Source: Euryodendron excelsum (Eukaryota > Streptophyta > Magnoliopsida > Ericales > Pentaphylacaceae). From it: 64,000 nucleotides of DNA. Made by a program: the position numbers and the translations under genes. This document shows, piece after piece, positions 10,690 to 22,553 of this stretch. Numbering within the stretch: position 1 is the first letter of the stretch; the number at the start of each line of letters is the position of its first letter. Location: positions 22,370,001-22,434,000 of the forward strand of contig CM065388.1 of assembly GCA_033060915.1 (NCBI GenBank), written 5' to 3'. Under the pieces are notes generated by a model that saw only the letters and a program-made list of their open reading frames with translations, did not search any database and was not told the origin of the DNA.

Positions 10690-12470
10690 GTTTTTACTTC
10701 TTCCAAAACTCTCTCTCTTCAAAAATCCCTTCCTAAAAATCTCTTTTTCAACATACTTTCCTAAAACTCTCATCTCCAAAATTGTTTTCAAAAACTCCCT
10801 CCAAAAATCTATTTTTCAACTCCTTTCCAAAATCCTCTCCTCAAAATTCACTTTCTAAAAACACTCCCTAGATTCACCTTCCTAAAAACTCTCTCTAAAA
10901 ACCTTTTCAAAAAACTCTCTTTCCAAAATCTTCCTTCTAGAAACTCCCCTCTAGGATTTCCCTTCTAGAAAATCTTCGTTTCTAAAAACACACTTTTCAA
11001 AACTCCTTCTTTTTAAAATCACTTTCCAAAAAATCTATCTTCAAATTCACTTTTCAAAAATTCCTCCCTAGGATTCCCCTTCTAGAAAACCTTCGTTTCC
11101 AAAAACGCATTTTTTAAAAACTCTTTCCTTAGAGTCCAAGTCAAGCCCTAGAACCCACAATTAGGAAACCCTAATTTTCTTTCCAAAAACATGATTTTCA
11201 AACTTTGCCCAAACCTAGGTTTCCAAAACCTCTTGTTTTCTACATCCAAACTATATATGTTTCCAAAACCTCTTTTCTACGTTAAAATTCCACACTTTCA
11301 AAACTAGGGTTTCTAGAATCTCCCTTTCCAAATCCTTACCAAATCCTATCTTCCCTTTAGGAAACCAAATCAAATATTTCCGTTTAGAAAACTAAATCCA
11401 ATCTTCCATTTTTGGAAACAAAATCCAACCTTTGCTTTTAGAAACCAAATCCAATCCTTTCCTAATCCAAACCTTTCTTAATTCAATTCCTTCCTAAGCC
11501 ATAAGTTTCCTAAACTTAAACTTTAAATTTTTCCTTAAATTTCAAAATTCAACTCTTTCCTAATTCAACTCATTCCTAATCTTTCACTTTCCTAAATCTT
11601 AAGTTTCCAAAACTAGAACATAAAAATCTTTCCTAATTCTACCCTTTCCTAATTCTACCCTCCTTTCAAATCTTAACTTTTCAAACCTAAGTTTTCAAAC
11701 TCTTCCTAAACTCAAACCTTTCCTAATTTCAAGATTTCCTAAAATCCTAAAACTTTCTAAATCTTAAACTTTCTAAATTTCAAATCTTTCTAAATTCTAA
11801 ACTTTCCAAAACTTCAAAATCTTTTCAAATCTCAAACTTTTCTAAACTCAAAACTTTCTTAATTCAAACATTTCCTAAACTGAAAACTTTCCTTTTTCAA
11901 ACCTTTTCCAAAACGAAACTTTCTTATTTTCAAAACTTCCTTACTTTCAAAGCTTTCCAAATTCAAAACTTCCCTTTTTCAAAACATTCCAAAATTCAAA
12001 ACTTTCTTAACTTGAAACTTTCTAAATTTTAAGCCTTTCTTAAACTAAACTTTTCCTAATTCAAAACATTTCTAAATTCAAAACTTTCCAATTTTCAAAA
12101 CTTCCCAATTTCCAAACTTTCTTAAATTCCAAACTTTCCTAATTTCAAAAATGAAACTTTCCAAAAATAATATTTTCCTAATTCGAAACTTTCCTAATCC
12201 AAATCTTTCCGAAATTCCAAGTTTCCAAATCTTTCCAAATCTTCCAAATCCAACATTCCAATCTAATCTTTCTTAATCTCAAGTCTAGGTTTCCTAAACC
12301 TCCATCTTTCCAAAACCAAGTCTTTCCAAAATCAATCTTTCCAAAACAAGTCCAATCTTCTCAATTTCAATTTCCAATCTCCTCTTCTAATCTCAAATCA
12401 AATCCAGTTTTCAATTCAATCTTTTTCTTTCAATTCAATCTCTCTCTTCAAATCAATCTATTTTCAATCG
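10690..12470 (+). repeat. Strand-asymmetric CTTTCC-type degenerate array in LTR1 U5
   Basis: About 1.8 kb of loosely periodic (roughly 15-25 bp) CTTTCCTAA, CAAAACTTTCC and TTTCCAAA phrases, with G almost absent from the plus strand. The reverse strand reads GGAAAG throughout. The same array fills the matching part of LTR2 (19880-21720), LTR3 (30070-31810), LTR4 (36460-38210), LTR5 (41560-43220) and the C and B LTRs. Open frames in it are low-complexity artefacts. Confidence 0.85.
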
Positions 12471-13307
12471 GACTCCGGTCCGAACTACGACTGACCTGAT
12501 TCCCCCAAAGGGATACGTAGGCAACCTTCATAGGTGCGGTCACAATACTTTTCAAACTTTCAATTCCACCCTCATGGGTGCGGTTTTCAAAATCTTTTCA
12601 AATCTCAAATTCCCATCTATTTTCAAACTTCCAATTTTAAATTTCTATTCCTAAATTTTCATACTTTCCAATTTCAATTCCATCTCTTCAAATCTATTTT
12701 CAAATCAAATCAATTTCTTTTCAAATCAATTTCTATTTTCCAATTCTCTTTTATTGCACTTGCACATCATGCATCATGTTAGTTTCTATTTGAACATTAT
12801 TTTTCAAAGTGAATAGGATTGGACATGGGTTAATTAAAGACTCTCATAGGTGAATCTAGGGTAGATTGACATGTAGGTACCGAAAGGGCGGGGTAGGGTG
12901 ATAGCTTAGTGCGTTTTCCCTACACGTAACCAACCTCCGAACCTAGAATCACTGTTTTCAAAGACCAAAAGGAGTTATTTTTCTAAAAAAGGCTAAATGT
13001 TTTCCAAAGGTTGCCAAACAACCCGTTTTCCTAAAAAACCCTCTTTTGAGGATGTTTTCCAAAATCGTTTTTCAAAAGCCCTAAGTGTTGTCTTCGGATT
13101 ATTCTTAGTTTTTAGGTGACCTAACTCACCTTAATTAAGTTAGTTGGCGACTCCGAATCTTTCTTCAAAAGCCCTTTATTCAAACCAATTTTTCAATTCA
13201 AACCTAGTCGCACTTATTCTTCTAGGAGGGTGAGTTCTAACGAGAGAGTACAACATTTTTCCCGCTTGGGTGAGTATTTCTCGAGTGTGAAAAATCTAGG
13301 TGCGACA

Positions 13308-13835
13308 CTTATCCCCATGTATTTGGCACTTATGACAAAGGAGAACGTACTTAACACAATCTGTCTCCATTGTTGACTAGTAATACTCCGTCCGGAGGAT
13401 CTTCTTGGCAAGTGTGTGGCTGTTCATATGGGGATCGCAAACTCCCTTGTGTACTTTTTCCATGATAATTTTGGCTTCGATGGCATCGACGCATTTCAAA
13501 GGTTTGAACCACGATCTTCTAAAGAGCTCATTTTCGGCCATAAAGTAATGTCTTGCCAAACAGCAAATAGTCTTCCTATCTCGATGTGAAGCTGTATCAA
13601 GGAATGCCTTGGTCTGGATGTACCTCTGGATGTCATAAAACCATGGTTGCCCGTCGGGCTTAGCTATTGTGTGTAGGCAATAGGAAGGGGTGTCTTTACT
13701 AAAGATCTGGAGAGGAGGTATTTCGATGCCCTTGTCAACCTTGATTGCTGCGGCTAAAGTGGCTAAGGCATCAGTGAAGTTATTCTCTGCTCGGGGTATG
13801 TGGTGGAAATCTATGCTTCTGAATAGTTGCCACAA
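13308..13835 (-). pseudogene. RNase H tail, linker and integrase N-terminal zinc region of B pol (fragment 1)
   Basis: The open frame at 13377-13835 begins inside the second RNase H tail (FHHIPRAENNFTDALATLAA) and runs through the linker to the start of the integrase HHCC region (KIIMEKVHKGVCDPHMNSHT, then AKKILRTEYY). After a stop at 13377 the frame continues as STMETDCVKY and KCQIHGDK up to the LTR1 insertion at 13308, supplying the two Cys of HHCC. The catalytic core continues at 8164 downward. The piece overlaps the preceding RNase H frame by a frameshift and has no separate function. Confidence 0.85.
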
Positions 13836-14304
13836 ATCCTTGACCTGTTGATGATATGGGAAAAGTTTGGCATCCCAAGTTTGGTATACGTCCTTGGACT
13901 GTTGAATAACCAGATCTGAATCTCCAAAAAATAGCCAGCTTGTCGATCTTCATTTCCAATGCTAGTCTTAAACCAAGGATACAAGCCTCATACTCGGCGA
14001 TGTTGTTGGTGCACAGTTCTAGTTGTAACTTTACCACAATAGGGTAATGACTGCCCATTTTTGATACTATTACTGCTCCAATGCTGGCTCCCCTTTTATT
14101 AGCAGCTCCGTCAAAATACATCCTCCACCTAATTTTTGCCTGCCCTTTAGTCACATTATCAGCGCATAGTATATTCTCATCGGGGAATTGAGGCTCCATG
14201 GATTGGTAATCATCAATAGGGTTCTCAGCCAAATAATCAGCTATTAGTTGCTCCTTGACTGCTTTACGGGTAGTCAATGCAAAATCAAACTTTGACAGGA
14301 TCAT
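13780..14304 (-). pseudogene. Second RNase H domain of B pol
   Basis: Residues around 60-115 of the open piece show WRMYFDGAANKRGASIGAV (first acidic residue) and NNIAEYEACILGLRLAL (second acidic residue), a separate RNase H-like fold placed after the RT-linked one. Two RNase H domains in this order are a known mark of the plant Tat lineage, in which the second is archaeal-like. A run of six A on the plus strand (13926-13931) shifts the frame just before the expected third acidic motif. GDSDLVIQQ is readable in the next frame, so the domain is broken late in its history. Confidence 0.85.
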
Positions 14305-15041
14305 GTACCATCATGCTTTCTGCCAGACAAGGTTGGCTTCTCAAATATATACTTGAGGGGATCTATTTGAGAGATGAGGAAGGTGCTATTATAGAGCATG
14401 TAATGTCGGAGGCTGTGGGCTGCCCAGGCTAACGTGCAATAGTTTTTCTCGAGATCAGAATACTTTATTTCATATGGCAGGAACGTTTTGCTGAGGTAAT
14501 AAATGGCTTGCTCTTGCCTTGTTTCATCATGTTGCCCCAAAACACACCCCATAGAAGTATCCAAAATTGACATGTAAATCAACAGAGGGCGCCCCGGGGT
14601 AGGTGCCATCAGAATTGGAGGGTTTCGTAGATATTCTTTGATTCTCTTGAAGACTATTTGACAATTATCATGCCATTCTTTTGGAACATTTTTCTTGAGG
14701 AGTTTGAAAATAGGTTCGCATAGATGGGTCATTTGATCGATGAACCTGCTGACGAAATTTAATTTTTCCAAAAAGGACCGGATCTCTTTTTCCCCTCTCG
14801 GTGCTGGCATTTCAACGATGGACTTGGCTTTGGCAGGATCAATCTCTATCCCCTTTTCATTGACTATAAATGCTAGCAACTTCCTCGAAGATACTCCGAA
14901 TGTGCATTTGGCAGGATTCAGCTTGAGTTGGTATTTACGGAGACGGTCAAACACCTTTTGTAAGTTAAACAAGTGGTCTTTTCGTTGTTTGGAGTTGACG
15001 ATCATGTTATCCACATAAATTTTCATTTTTTGATGCATCAT
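14301..15041 (-). pseudogene. Reverse transcriptase palm/thumb and first RNase H of B pol
   Basis: Contains the RT active-site strand as YVDNMIVNS (usual form YVDD, so the second Asp is lost), KLNPAKCTFGV, the thumb and connection (KSIVEMPAPRGEKEIRSFL), then the first RNase H-like part (GCVLGQHDE, IYYLSKTF, LRHYML). Copying of element RNA into DNA is the family role. Together with 15118-15378 it makes most of an RT; the join at 15042-15117 has TGG changed to TAG and a frameshift. The altered YVDD means it would be inactive even if read through. Confidence 0.9.
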
Positions 15042-15117
15042 ATCATGAAATAGCCTTTTGGTAGGTTTTCCCCGCGTTGCAAAGTCTGAATGGCATAACT
15101 TTATAACAATACACTCC

Positions 15118-15765
15118 CTAGGGGGCGATGGAAGCAGTCTTTTCTCGATCTTCTTCAGCTAACTTGATTTGGTTGTACCCTGAAAAGCCGTCCATGAAGG
15201 AAAACATTTCATGACTGGCCATATTGTCAACAAGAAAGTCTATGTGTGGGAGAGAAAAATCATCCTTTGGACTGACCTTATTAAGGTCCCAAAAATCGAT
15301 ACACATTCGCACTTTGTCGTCTTTCTTGGGTACAGGGACAATGTTAGCCAACCATGGGGGATACTCTACTACTTGCAAAAATCTTGGTTGGAACTATTTA
15401 ATCACTTATTCTTTAATCTTTAGACTCCATTCTAGCTTTAATCTCCTCAACTTTTGCTTAATGGGTTTCATCTGTGGGTCTAAGGGTAATTTGTGCTCAA
15501 CAATGGATTCATCTAGCCAAGACATGTCTTGATAAGACGAAGCAAAAACATCTAGGTATGTGCGTAACAGTTCCAATAATTCTTTACCTTGCCATTGATC
15601 TAATCCTGTGCCGATTCTGAGTTCTTTTGGATCCCCTTTATCCCCCAAATGAACTATTTTTGTTTCCTCAATGTTTAGGGTGTTATGATTTTCATGTTTT
15701 TCTATTTGTTCCCTAATTTCCTCTAGTATTTCTTCTGAATAATTCACATCCACTATAATTCCCAA
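15118..15765 (-). pseudogene. Reverse transcriptase N-terminal part and preceding linker of B pol
   Basis: The 15406-15765 frame has LRTYLDVFASSYQDMSWLD and VEHKLPLDPQMKPIKQKLRR, the usual entry to plant Ty3/gypsy RT. The next frame, 15118-15378, carries ANIVPVPKKDDKVRMCIDF, LPHIDFLVD and SFMDGFSGYNQI (the first catalytic Asp, FMDG). The two open pieces are in different frames and separated by a stop near 15406. About 280 bp of stop-containing linker (15766-16048) connects to the G-patch-like segment. Confidence 0.9.
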
Positions 15766-16048
15766 TTGCTAGTAATCAAACTCAGTGTTAAAGTTATTAT
15801 TTGTCAAGATTGACATTCTCTGAATTAGTTGAGTAAGGCGTTGGATGCAAGGGTCTCTGATATGGAAAATAGTGTAGAATGAATCAAACAAAAAGAAATA
15901 TTTTTCCATTAACAATAGACTGATTTAAAAGCTTAAGACAAGTAAATAAAAAAGACAGAGTTTGTTTATAGCAAGTCAGATGCTCCAGGATTTTGCTCTA
16001 GCAAGCTTTGTACTGAAACTTGTGGGCACAGATGACGTCCTCGCTGGC

Positions 16049-16441
16049 CTAATTATACAAGTTCTCGCTTAGCAGCATTGCTTGAATGGACCCATATTGA
16101 GTTATTCCAACGTCAGCCATTATGACGGGTATAACTTCTTGAACTTTCCTCTTTTTCGGACCTTTATTTGATGCAGACACTCCCTTTTCCATATCTAACT
16201 GCTCGAATTGATCCAAGATCTCCATGGTAGCTTTCTTGTCAAGCCTTTTCTTCTGTGCTGCTTCTCTTCTCTCTTTTATTGTAGGTTTATACCCCAATCC
16301 AAAGGTGGGTTCAGCCGATGGTATTTCTTTGACCTCAGGCCTTCCTTGTAAATACTTCCCTAAGCCTTTCCCTAGATGGAATCCATGTGTTCTGAAGTAC
16401 TGCACTATCATCTGAGAATTTCGAGAATACTTCAGCTCCAC
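16049..16441 (-). pseudogene. G-patch-like linker between protease and RT
   Basis: A 130-codon piece with HLGKGLGKYLQG followed by FGLGYKPTIKERREAAQKKR and a charged, lysine-rich stretch. G-rich motifs of this kind between protease and RT occur in many plant Tat-type polyproteins, possibly in RNA binding. The G spacing fits a G-patch only loosely. It is separated from the protease piece by a short stop-containing gap at 16442-16453. Confidence 0.6.
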
Positions 16442-16453
16442 TTGATCTTCCTT

Positions 16454-17288
16454 TTATACGACAGTAATATATTCGAATGACTGAATGCAGGAGGGTGATT
16501 CAGTGTCAGGTGGGACAATATCAGCTTTGTATATGGTGAATTCTTTTTCAGCAAAAACAGAAATCAGCTTGAAAACTATGATGAACTTGACTTTTTGATG
16601 AAGGCTAGAAGGGACTACGCTTGTTGAATGAATCCAAGGTCGTCCTAAGAACAAATTGTAGACAGCCAAAATATGCAAGACTTGGAACTTGATTGTGAAA
16701 GTTACTGGCCCTATCTCAATAAGCATTTCAATTTCCCCCCATAGTTTCTCTGTGGGAACCATCAAAGGCACGAATGACTGTATTGCTATTATTCAAATAG
16801 GTTTTGTCCATTTTAAGCCTTTCTAGGGTGGAATATGGGCAAATGTTCAAAGCTGACCCATTATCTATTAGTACTTTGGCTACCATTTTTCCTCTTATTC
16901 TTATAGCGACATGCAAAGCACGGGTATGACCTATGCCGTTAGCAGGGATCTTATCATCAGAGAAGGTAATGATATTCAGAGCCATGATGAGGCTCACCAT
17001 GTAATGTAGGTTATCGAGCATAAAATTTTCAGGCACATGAGCATCTTTGAGGATCTTTAGCAAAGCATCTTGGTGTACTTCAAAGGTGAGTAGCAAGTTT
17101 GACATCGAAATATGGGCTGGGGCTTTTCTAAGTTGTTCCATGATATTGTAATAAACCTTTCCTAAAGCTTTGGTGAATTCTAACATCTCTTGATCTGTTG
17201 GTTGGTTGGAGTTTTTCCCCTTTTTATCTTTTCCCTTCTTTTTTCTTTCCACTTCAGCAGAGGTGTAGAGTCGCCCTGATCGAGTCAT
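16454..17288 (-). pseudogene. Aspartic protease of element B, two frames
   Basis: The 16728-17288 frame starts MTRSGRLYTSAEV and has a basic spacer (KKKGKDKKGK). The protease active-site region is VAKVLIDNGSALNICP, the DNGS form seen in Tat-type elements in place of DTGS/DSGS. The 16454-16771 frame continues with LFLGRPWIHSTSVVPSSLHQ, the C-terminal half of the protease. A frameshift lies in the 44-bp overlap. The protease would cut the gag-pol polyprotein in the particle. The MTRSGR start is likely internal to the original gag-pol frame, because a coherent sequence precedes it (17289-17457). Confidence 0.85.
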
Positions 17289-17457
17289 CTCTCCTATTTT
17301 TGCTATAGGCTTTCCAATGCTTTTATCAAGTGGGTAATTTTATGGGACACTATGAAGACTAGATATTGGCAATTGGGTTATAATGGGAAGAGTTATCTTT
17401 GGGTTTACTGGCAAATGGATTACCATAGGTGAAGGGTTGGTGAGGACGGGCAAGGTG
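17289..17457 (-). pseudogene. Gag C-terminal linker of element B, 3' side of LTR2
   Basis: Reads through as proline-rich gag tail (NPSPMVIHLPVNPKITLP, then KSIGKPIAKIGEMTRSGR) with one TAA, running without a gap into the protease frame. Its upstream continuation is at 22554-22881, on the other side of LTR2. Confidence 0.6.
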
Positions 17458-17666
17458 GTGGGTGTAAGCACCCCATTTTTGACCGCTCGGCAGTCTACAC
17501 TCCGTCCAGACTTGTTTTCAAGTCATTGTGGGCATATTCCAATCGAAACCAATTCTCTAGGTCCAAATTCCGTCTTTCCATCGCTTCGCGGGCCTGTTAG
17601 GCCCAAATAGAGGCAAAATGACCAAAATGCCCTTAGGGGCATTGTCCTTTCCTTTCCGATTCCAAT

Positions 17667-18022
17667 CCCTCTCTCGAGACAGTTTATTCCTCGAGACGGT
17701 TCCAATTCAGGCACGTCTCTTCGGAGACGATAAGTCCCCTTTCCAATCCCACTCTCGAGACAGTTTATTCCTCGAGACCGTTCCAATTCAGGCACGTCTC
17801 TTCGGAGACGATAAGTCCCCTTTCCAATCCCACTCTCGAGACAGTTTATTCCTCGAGACGGTTCCAATCCAGGCGTGTCTCTTCGGAGACGGTAAGACCC
17901 TTTTCCAATCCCACTCTCGAGACAGTTTATTCCTCGAGACGGTTCCAATCCAGGCACGTCTCTTCGGAGACAATAAGTCCCCTTTCCAATCCCTCTCTCG
18001 AGGTAGTTTATTCCTCGAGATG
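17667..18022 (+). repeat. 81-bp tandem units in LTR2 U3
   Basis: About 4.4 copies, same unit as in LTR1. Variants GAGACGATAAG and GAGACAATAAG in three of the units lower pairing outside the TTCG hairpin, while the stem itself (GTCTC/GAGAC) is kept in all units. Confidence 0.85.
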
Positions 18023-18974
18023 GTCCGAGTAGCGAAACTACTCACAAAACCATTAGAGTAGCGGAAATACTCACAAATAGGTCGATATAGGGAATTGCCA
18101 ACAAACCCCTGTGTCACGACGACCGCCGTTAGAGTAACGGAAACACTCAAAACCTAGGTCAACACCAGTGTCTGTTAGCCCACTTTGGTGAAAAATGACC
18201 AAACTGTCCTTTGGACCTTTTCCGAGACTTTCCGGTCAAGATGACCATTTTGTCCTTAGGCATCCGAACGCCCCGGGAACCACACCGACTCTGGGTATCA
18301 AATCGGTAATTTCCCGAGAATACTTTTTATAGTATTCTCAACCTTCCTTTACCTTTCCGGATCATTCTGAGTCAGTTCCGGCCAACCTGGTACAAAATGA
18401 CCGTTTTGCCCTTGGTGGACCGATCTCCTTTTTCGACTACATCGGCTCTGGGTATCAAACCGGTAACCTCCTGAGACTACTTTTTATAGTGTTCTCAACC
18501 TCCTTCTACCTTTCCGGATCATTCTGAGTCAGTTCCGGCAAACCCGACATAAAATGACCGTTTTGCCCTTGGTGGGCCGGTCTCATTTTCCGACCACGCC
18601 GGCTCTAGTAGTCAAACCGGCAACCTCTGGGAACATTCTAAATAATGTTTTCAGATCCCAAGTCTTCTTTTGGGACAGTCCGAGTTTGCCTCGGCAGCTT
18701 CCCGGTCTGATTGACCGTTTTGCCCCTAAAGGCCCGGTCAACCTTTCCGACCCATCTTATCCTCATTTCTCAAGTCAAATACCTCCAGGACACTATTTTA
18801 AGTGTTCCTGCTCCTTTCTGGCCTTCCGGGTCATTCCCGGCTCCTTCAAATCATTCCCGGACATTCCGGAGTCACTCCTAGTGAAGCCAGGCTAAAAATT
18901 GCATGGTAGTCACTAGTACAGGTGCCCAAATCTAGTCAAAGATACATTGCTTGCCGACCTTAAACCTTTCCTAA

Positions 18975-19105
18975 TTGGCTGGCACCATTAGTAGTGGCGC
19001 CAAGCCAAAAAATGGCTTGGCGCCACTCCTAGTGGCGCCAATGTAAAATTTAGCCTAGCGCCACTGCAACAGGTGCCAGTATTGTCCAACCTCTATAAAT
19101 ACAGA
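18975..19105 (+). promoter_or_regulatory. LTR2 promoter: GGCGCC palindromes and TATA box
   Basis: The best palindrome is at 19017-19041: 11-bp arms TTGGCGCCACT and AGTGGCGCCAA around loop CCT. TATAAATA is at 19094-19101. Compared with LTR4 the outer pair is T-A in place of C-G. Confidence 0.75.
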
Positions 19106-22100
19106 GCCTCATTCAACGTGAAAGGGGTCTGCAAACTTAACCTAAAAATCATATATTTCGATATACAGAGCTCGAGCCCCTCCAAAAACCCTAGTTTCCC
19201 TAGGTTTTCAAAACCCTAGCCTCCTATACACTTATACACTCCCCCATACACTCATACACTAGCCTTTAACCATCCTTTAAAGACTTCAAGAGCTGCCATG
19301 TAAAGCTTGAAGACAACCCTTAAAGGTTGAAGAAGAAGATTAAGACGAAGACCAAAGACTGCACGGCGCGCAAAATAAACAAGAGACATACGGTAGGCTC
19401 CCTATTTAAATTTCCGCACTTCCCCCCTCTCTCTTCTCTCTCCTAACCCACTTGGGTTTTCTCTATTTTAATCCCCCATCTCTTTTGGGCTATTGGAGAG
19501 TCACCGTGTCGGGGGCTTTTCTTCTTGTCTAACCAAAGACCACGTGGGTCCGACTCCCTTGATTATGTGATGAAGCCTTAGCCTTGTATGTTCACGACCC
19601 CAAATTGCATTGTGCATATCATAGTCTTGCATCTTCCAAAATTCGTTTTCAAACTCGTTTTCAAAATTGCATCAAAATCTCTTTTTCAAAAACTTGTTTT
19701 CAAAACCACAATTCTAGGGTGATTATAGCTTTTCCATGGTTAGGGTTGCTTTAGGAAAGTGTTACATTAAAAGTGACCTTTTTGGTTTATATTTTCAAAT
19801 CTTATTGTTTTCCAAAATCACTTTCTTAAAGTGGTTCTAGCCTTCTTATGGCTAGAATCGCTTTAGGAAAGTGAGACGTTTTTACACCTTCTAAAAATTC
19901 TCTTTCCAAATCTTTCCTCCTAAAAATCTCTTTTTCAACATGCTTCCCAAAAACTCTTCTTTCCAAAATTGTTTTTCAAAAACTCCTTTCAAAACTTCCC
20001 TTTTTCAACTCCTTTCCAAAACGCTCTCTTCAAAGTCCACTTTTCAAAAACGTTCCCTAGGTCTCTTTTCTAGAAAAACTCTCTCCAAAAATCTTTCCAA
20101 AAACTCTCTTTCCCAAAATCTCCCTTCTAGAAACTCTCCTCTAGGATTTTCCTTCTAAAATCTACGTTTCTAAAAACACACTTTCCAAAACTCCTTCTCT
20201 TTAAAATCTTTTTCCAAAAACTCCCTCTTCAAATTCACTTTCCAAAAATTCCTCCCTCGGATTCCCTTCTAGAAAACCTTCGTTTCCAAAAACGCACTTT
20301 CCAAAAACTCTTTTCTTAGAACCCAAGTCAAGCCTTAGAGCCCACAATTAGGAAACCCTAATTTTCTTTCCAAAAACATGATTTTCAAACTTTGCCCCAA
20401 ACCTAGGTTTCCAAAATCTCTTGTTTTCACATCCAAACTATACATGTTTCCAAAACCTCTTTTCTACGTCGAAACTATAGTTTTTCAAATCTAGGGTTTC
20501 TAGAATCTCCCTTCCCTAATCCTTGCCAAATCCTATCTTCCCTTTAGGAAACCAAATCAAATCTTCCCGTTTAGGAAACCAAATCCAATCCTCCGTTTTT
20601 GGAAACAAAATCAAACCTTTGCTTTTAGAAACCAAATCCAATCCCTTCCTAATCCAAACCGTTCTTAATTCAATTCCTTTCTTAAACCATAAGTTTCCTA
20701 AACCTAAACTTTAAATTTTTCCTTGAATTTTAAAATCCAACTCTTTCCTAATTTAAATCCTTCCTGAACTTCCATTTTCCTAAATCTTAAGTTTCCAAAA
20801 TTTGAATATAAAAATCTTTCTTAAATTTTGAAATTCAACTTTCAAATCTTTCCTAATTCAACCCCTTCCTAATTCTACCCTCTTTTCAAATCTTAACCTT
20901 TCAAACCTAAGTTTTCAAACCCAAACCTTTCCTAATCTTAAGATTTTTTAAAAACTCTAAAACTTTCAAAATCTTAAATTTTCTAAATGTCAAATCTTTC
21001 TAAAATTCTAAGCTTTCCAAGTTCAAAACTTTCTTAAGTTAAAACTTTCTAAATCTAAAAACTTTCTAAATTCTAAACTTTCTTAAACTTCAAAATCTTT
21101 CTAAATCTAAGACTTTTCTAAACTCAAAACTTTCTTAATCCAAACATTTCCTAATTCAAAACTTCCTTAATTCGAAACTTTCTTAATTTCAAAACCTTTC
21201 CTAATTCTGAAACCTTCCTAAAACAACACTTTCCTAAGTTGAAACTTCCCTATCTCAAAACTTTTTAAATTCAAAACTTTCCAATGTCCAAATTTTCCTA
21301 AAATGAAAACCTTTCCTATTTCAAAACCTTTCTTAAGACGAAATTTTCCAATTTTCAAAACTTTCCTAAGTTGAAACTTTCTTAAGTTCCGAACTTTCCT
21401 AATTCGAAAGTTTCCTAATTTCGAAACTTTCATAATTCAAAACTTTCCTAAATCAGACCTTTCCTAATTCAAACATTTCCTAAATCCAATCTTTCCTAAT
21501 CTTCTAAAACTTCCAAGTCAAGTTGAATCTTTCCTAAGTCTCTTTCCTAAACCTCCATCTTTCCAAAACCAAGTCTTTCCAAAATCAATCTTTCCAAAGC
21601 AAGTCCAATCTTCTCAATTTCAATTTCCAATCTCCTCTTCTAATCTTAAATCAAATCCAATTTTCAATTCAATCTCTTCCTTCCAATCCAATCTCTCTCT
21701 TCAAATCAATCTCTTTTCAATCGGACTCTAGTCCGAACTACGGTTGACTTGATTACCCCAAAGGGATACGTAGGCAACCTTCATAGGTGCGGTCACAACA
21801 CTTTTCAAACTTTCAATTCCACCCTCATGGGTGTGGTTTCCAAAATCTTTTCAAATCTCAAATTCCAATCTATTTTCAAAATTCTAATTTCAAAATTTCT
21901 ATTTTCAAATTTCTATTTCCAAATTTTCAAACTTTTCAATTTCAATTCTATCTCTTCAAATTTCTTTTCAAATCTATTTTTCAATTCTCTTTCCTTACAC
22001 TTGCATATCATGCATCATGTTAGTTTCTTTTTAAACATTGTTTTTCAAAGTGGATAGGATTGGCCAATAGTTAGTTGAAGACTCTCATAGGTGAATCTAG

Positions 22101-22553
22101 GGTAGATTGACATGTAGGTACCGAAAGTGCGGAGTAGGGTGATAGCTTAGTGCGTCTTCCCTACACGTAACCAACCCCCGAACTTAGAATCACTGTTTTC
22201 AAAGACCAAAAAAGGAGTTATTTTTCAAAAAGGGCTAAATATTTTTCAAAGGTTGCCAAACAACCTGTTTTCCTAAAAACCCTCTCTTGAGGAGATATTT
22301 TCAAAATTGTTTTTCAAAAACCCTAAGTGTAGTCTTCGGATTATTCTTAGTTTTTAGGTGACCTAACTCACCTTAATCAAGTTAGGTGGCGACTCCGAAT
22401 CTTTTTCAAAAGCCCTTTATTCAAACCAATTTTTCAATTCAAACCTAGTTGCACTCATTCTTCTAGGAGGGTGAGTTCTAATGAGAGAGTACAACATTTT
22501 TCCCATTTGTGTGTGTATTCTTCGAGTGCGAAAAATTTGGGCGCGATAGTGGG

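Larger units (their letters stand above)
8165..13307 (+). mobile_element. LTR1: solo giant LTR inside integrase of B
   Basis: Starts TGTAAGCACCCCATTTTTG and ends GTGCGACA, flanked by perfect 5-bp duplications CTTAT (8160-8164 and 13308-13312). Length is 5143 bp, with no internal copy of either terminus and no coding domain, so this is a solo LTR and not a short-LTR element. Order: 81-bp hairpin array (8370-8732), 29-bp units (8733-8860), 157-bp units (8960-9430), palindromes and TATA box (9680-9803), telobox-like motifs (9885-9955), foldback (10631-10685), CTTTCC-type array (10690-12470), conserved 3' end. Pea Ogre LTRs are of comparable size. Confidence 0.92.
17463..22548 (+). mobile_element. 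LTR2: solo giant LTR inside gag of B
   Basis: TGTAAGCACCCC start. The end is GGGCGCGATA, with the terminal CA mutated to TA. Perfect duplications GTGGG lie at 17458-17462 and 22549-22553. Length 5086 bp. Contains the 81-bp array (17667-18022), 157-bp units (18270-18700), promoter (18975-19101), telobox motifs (19190-19220), foldback (about 19815-19875), CTTTCC array (19880-21720) and an 11-nt primer-site-like TGGCGACTCCG at 22387-22397. Confidence 0.92.

Noticed and set aside
11530..12782. Short Lys/Phe/Ser-rich frames in CTTTCC/GGAAAG arrays as genes
   Set aside because: They arise from low-complexity composition and occur at shifting places among copies.
8165..13307. DNA transposon with terminal inverted repeats
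   Set aside because: Inverted termini exist, but TG/CA ends, 5-bp duplications, adjoining polypurine tract and tRNA primer site in B and C, and a U3 promoter layout all indicate LTRs.
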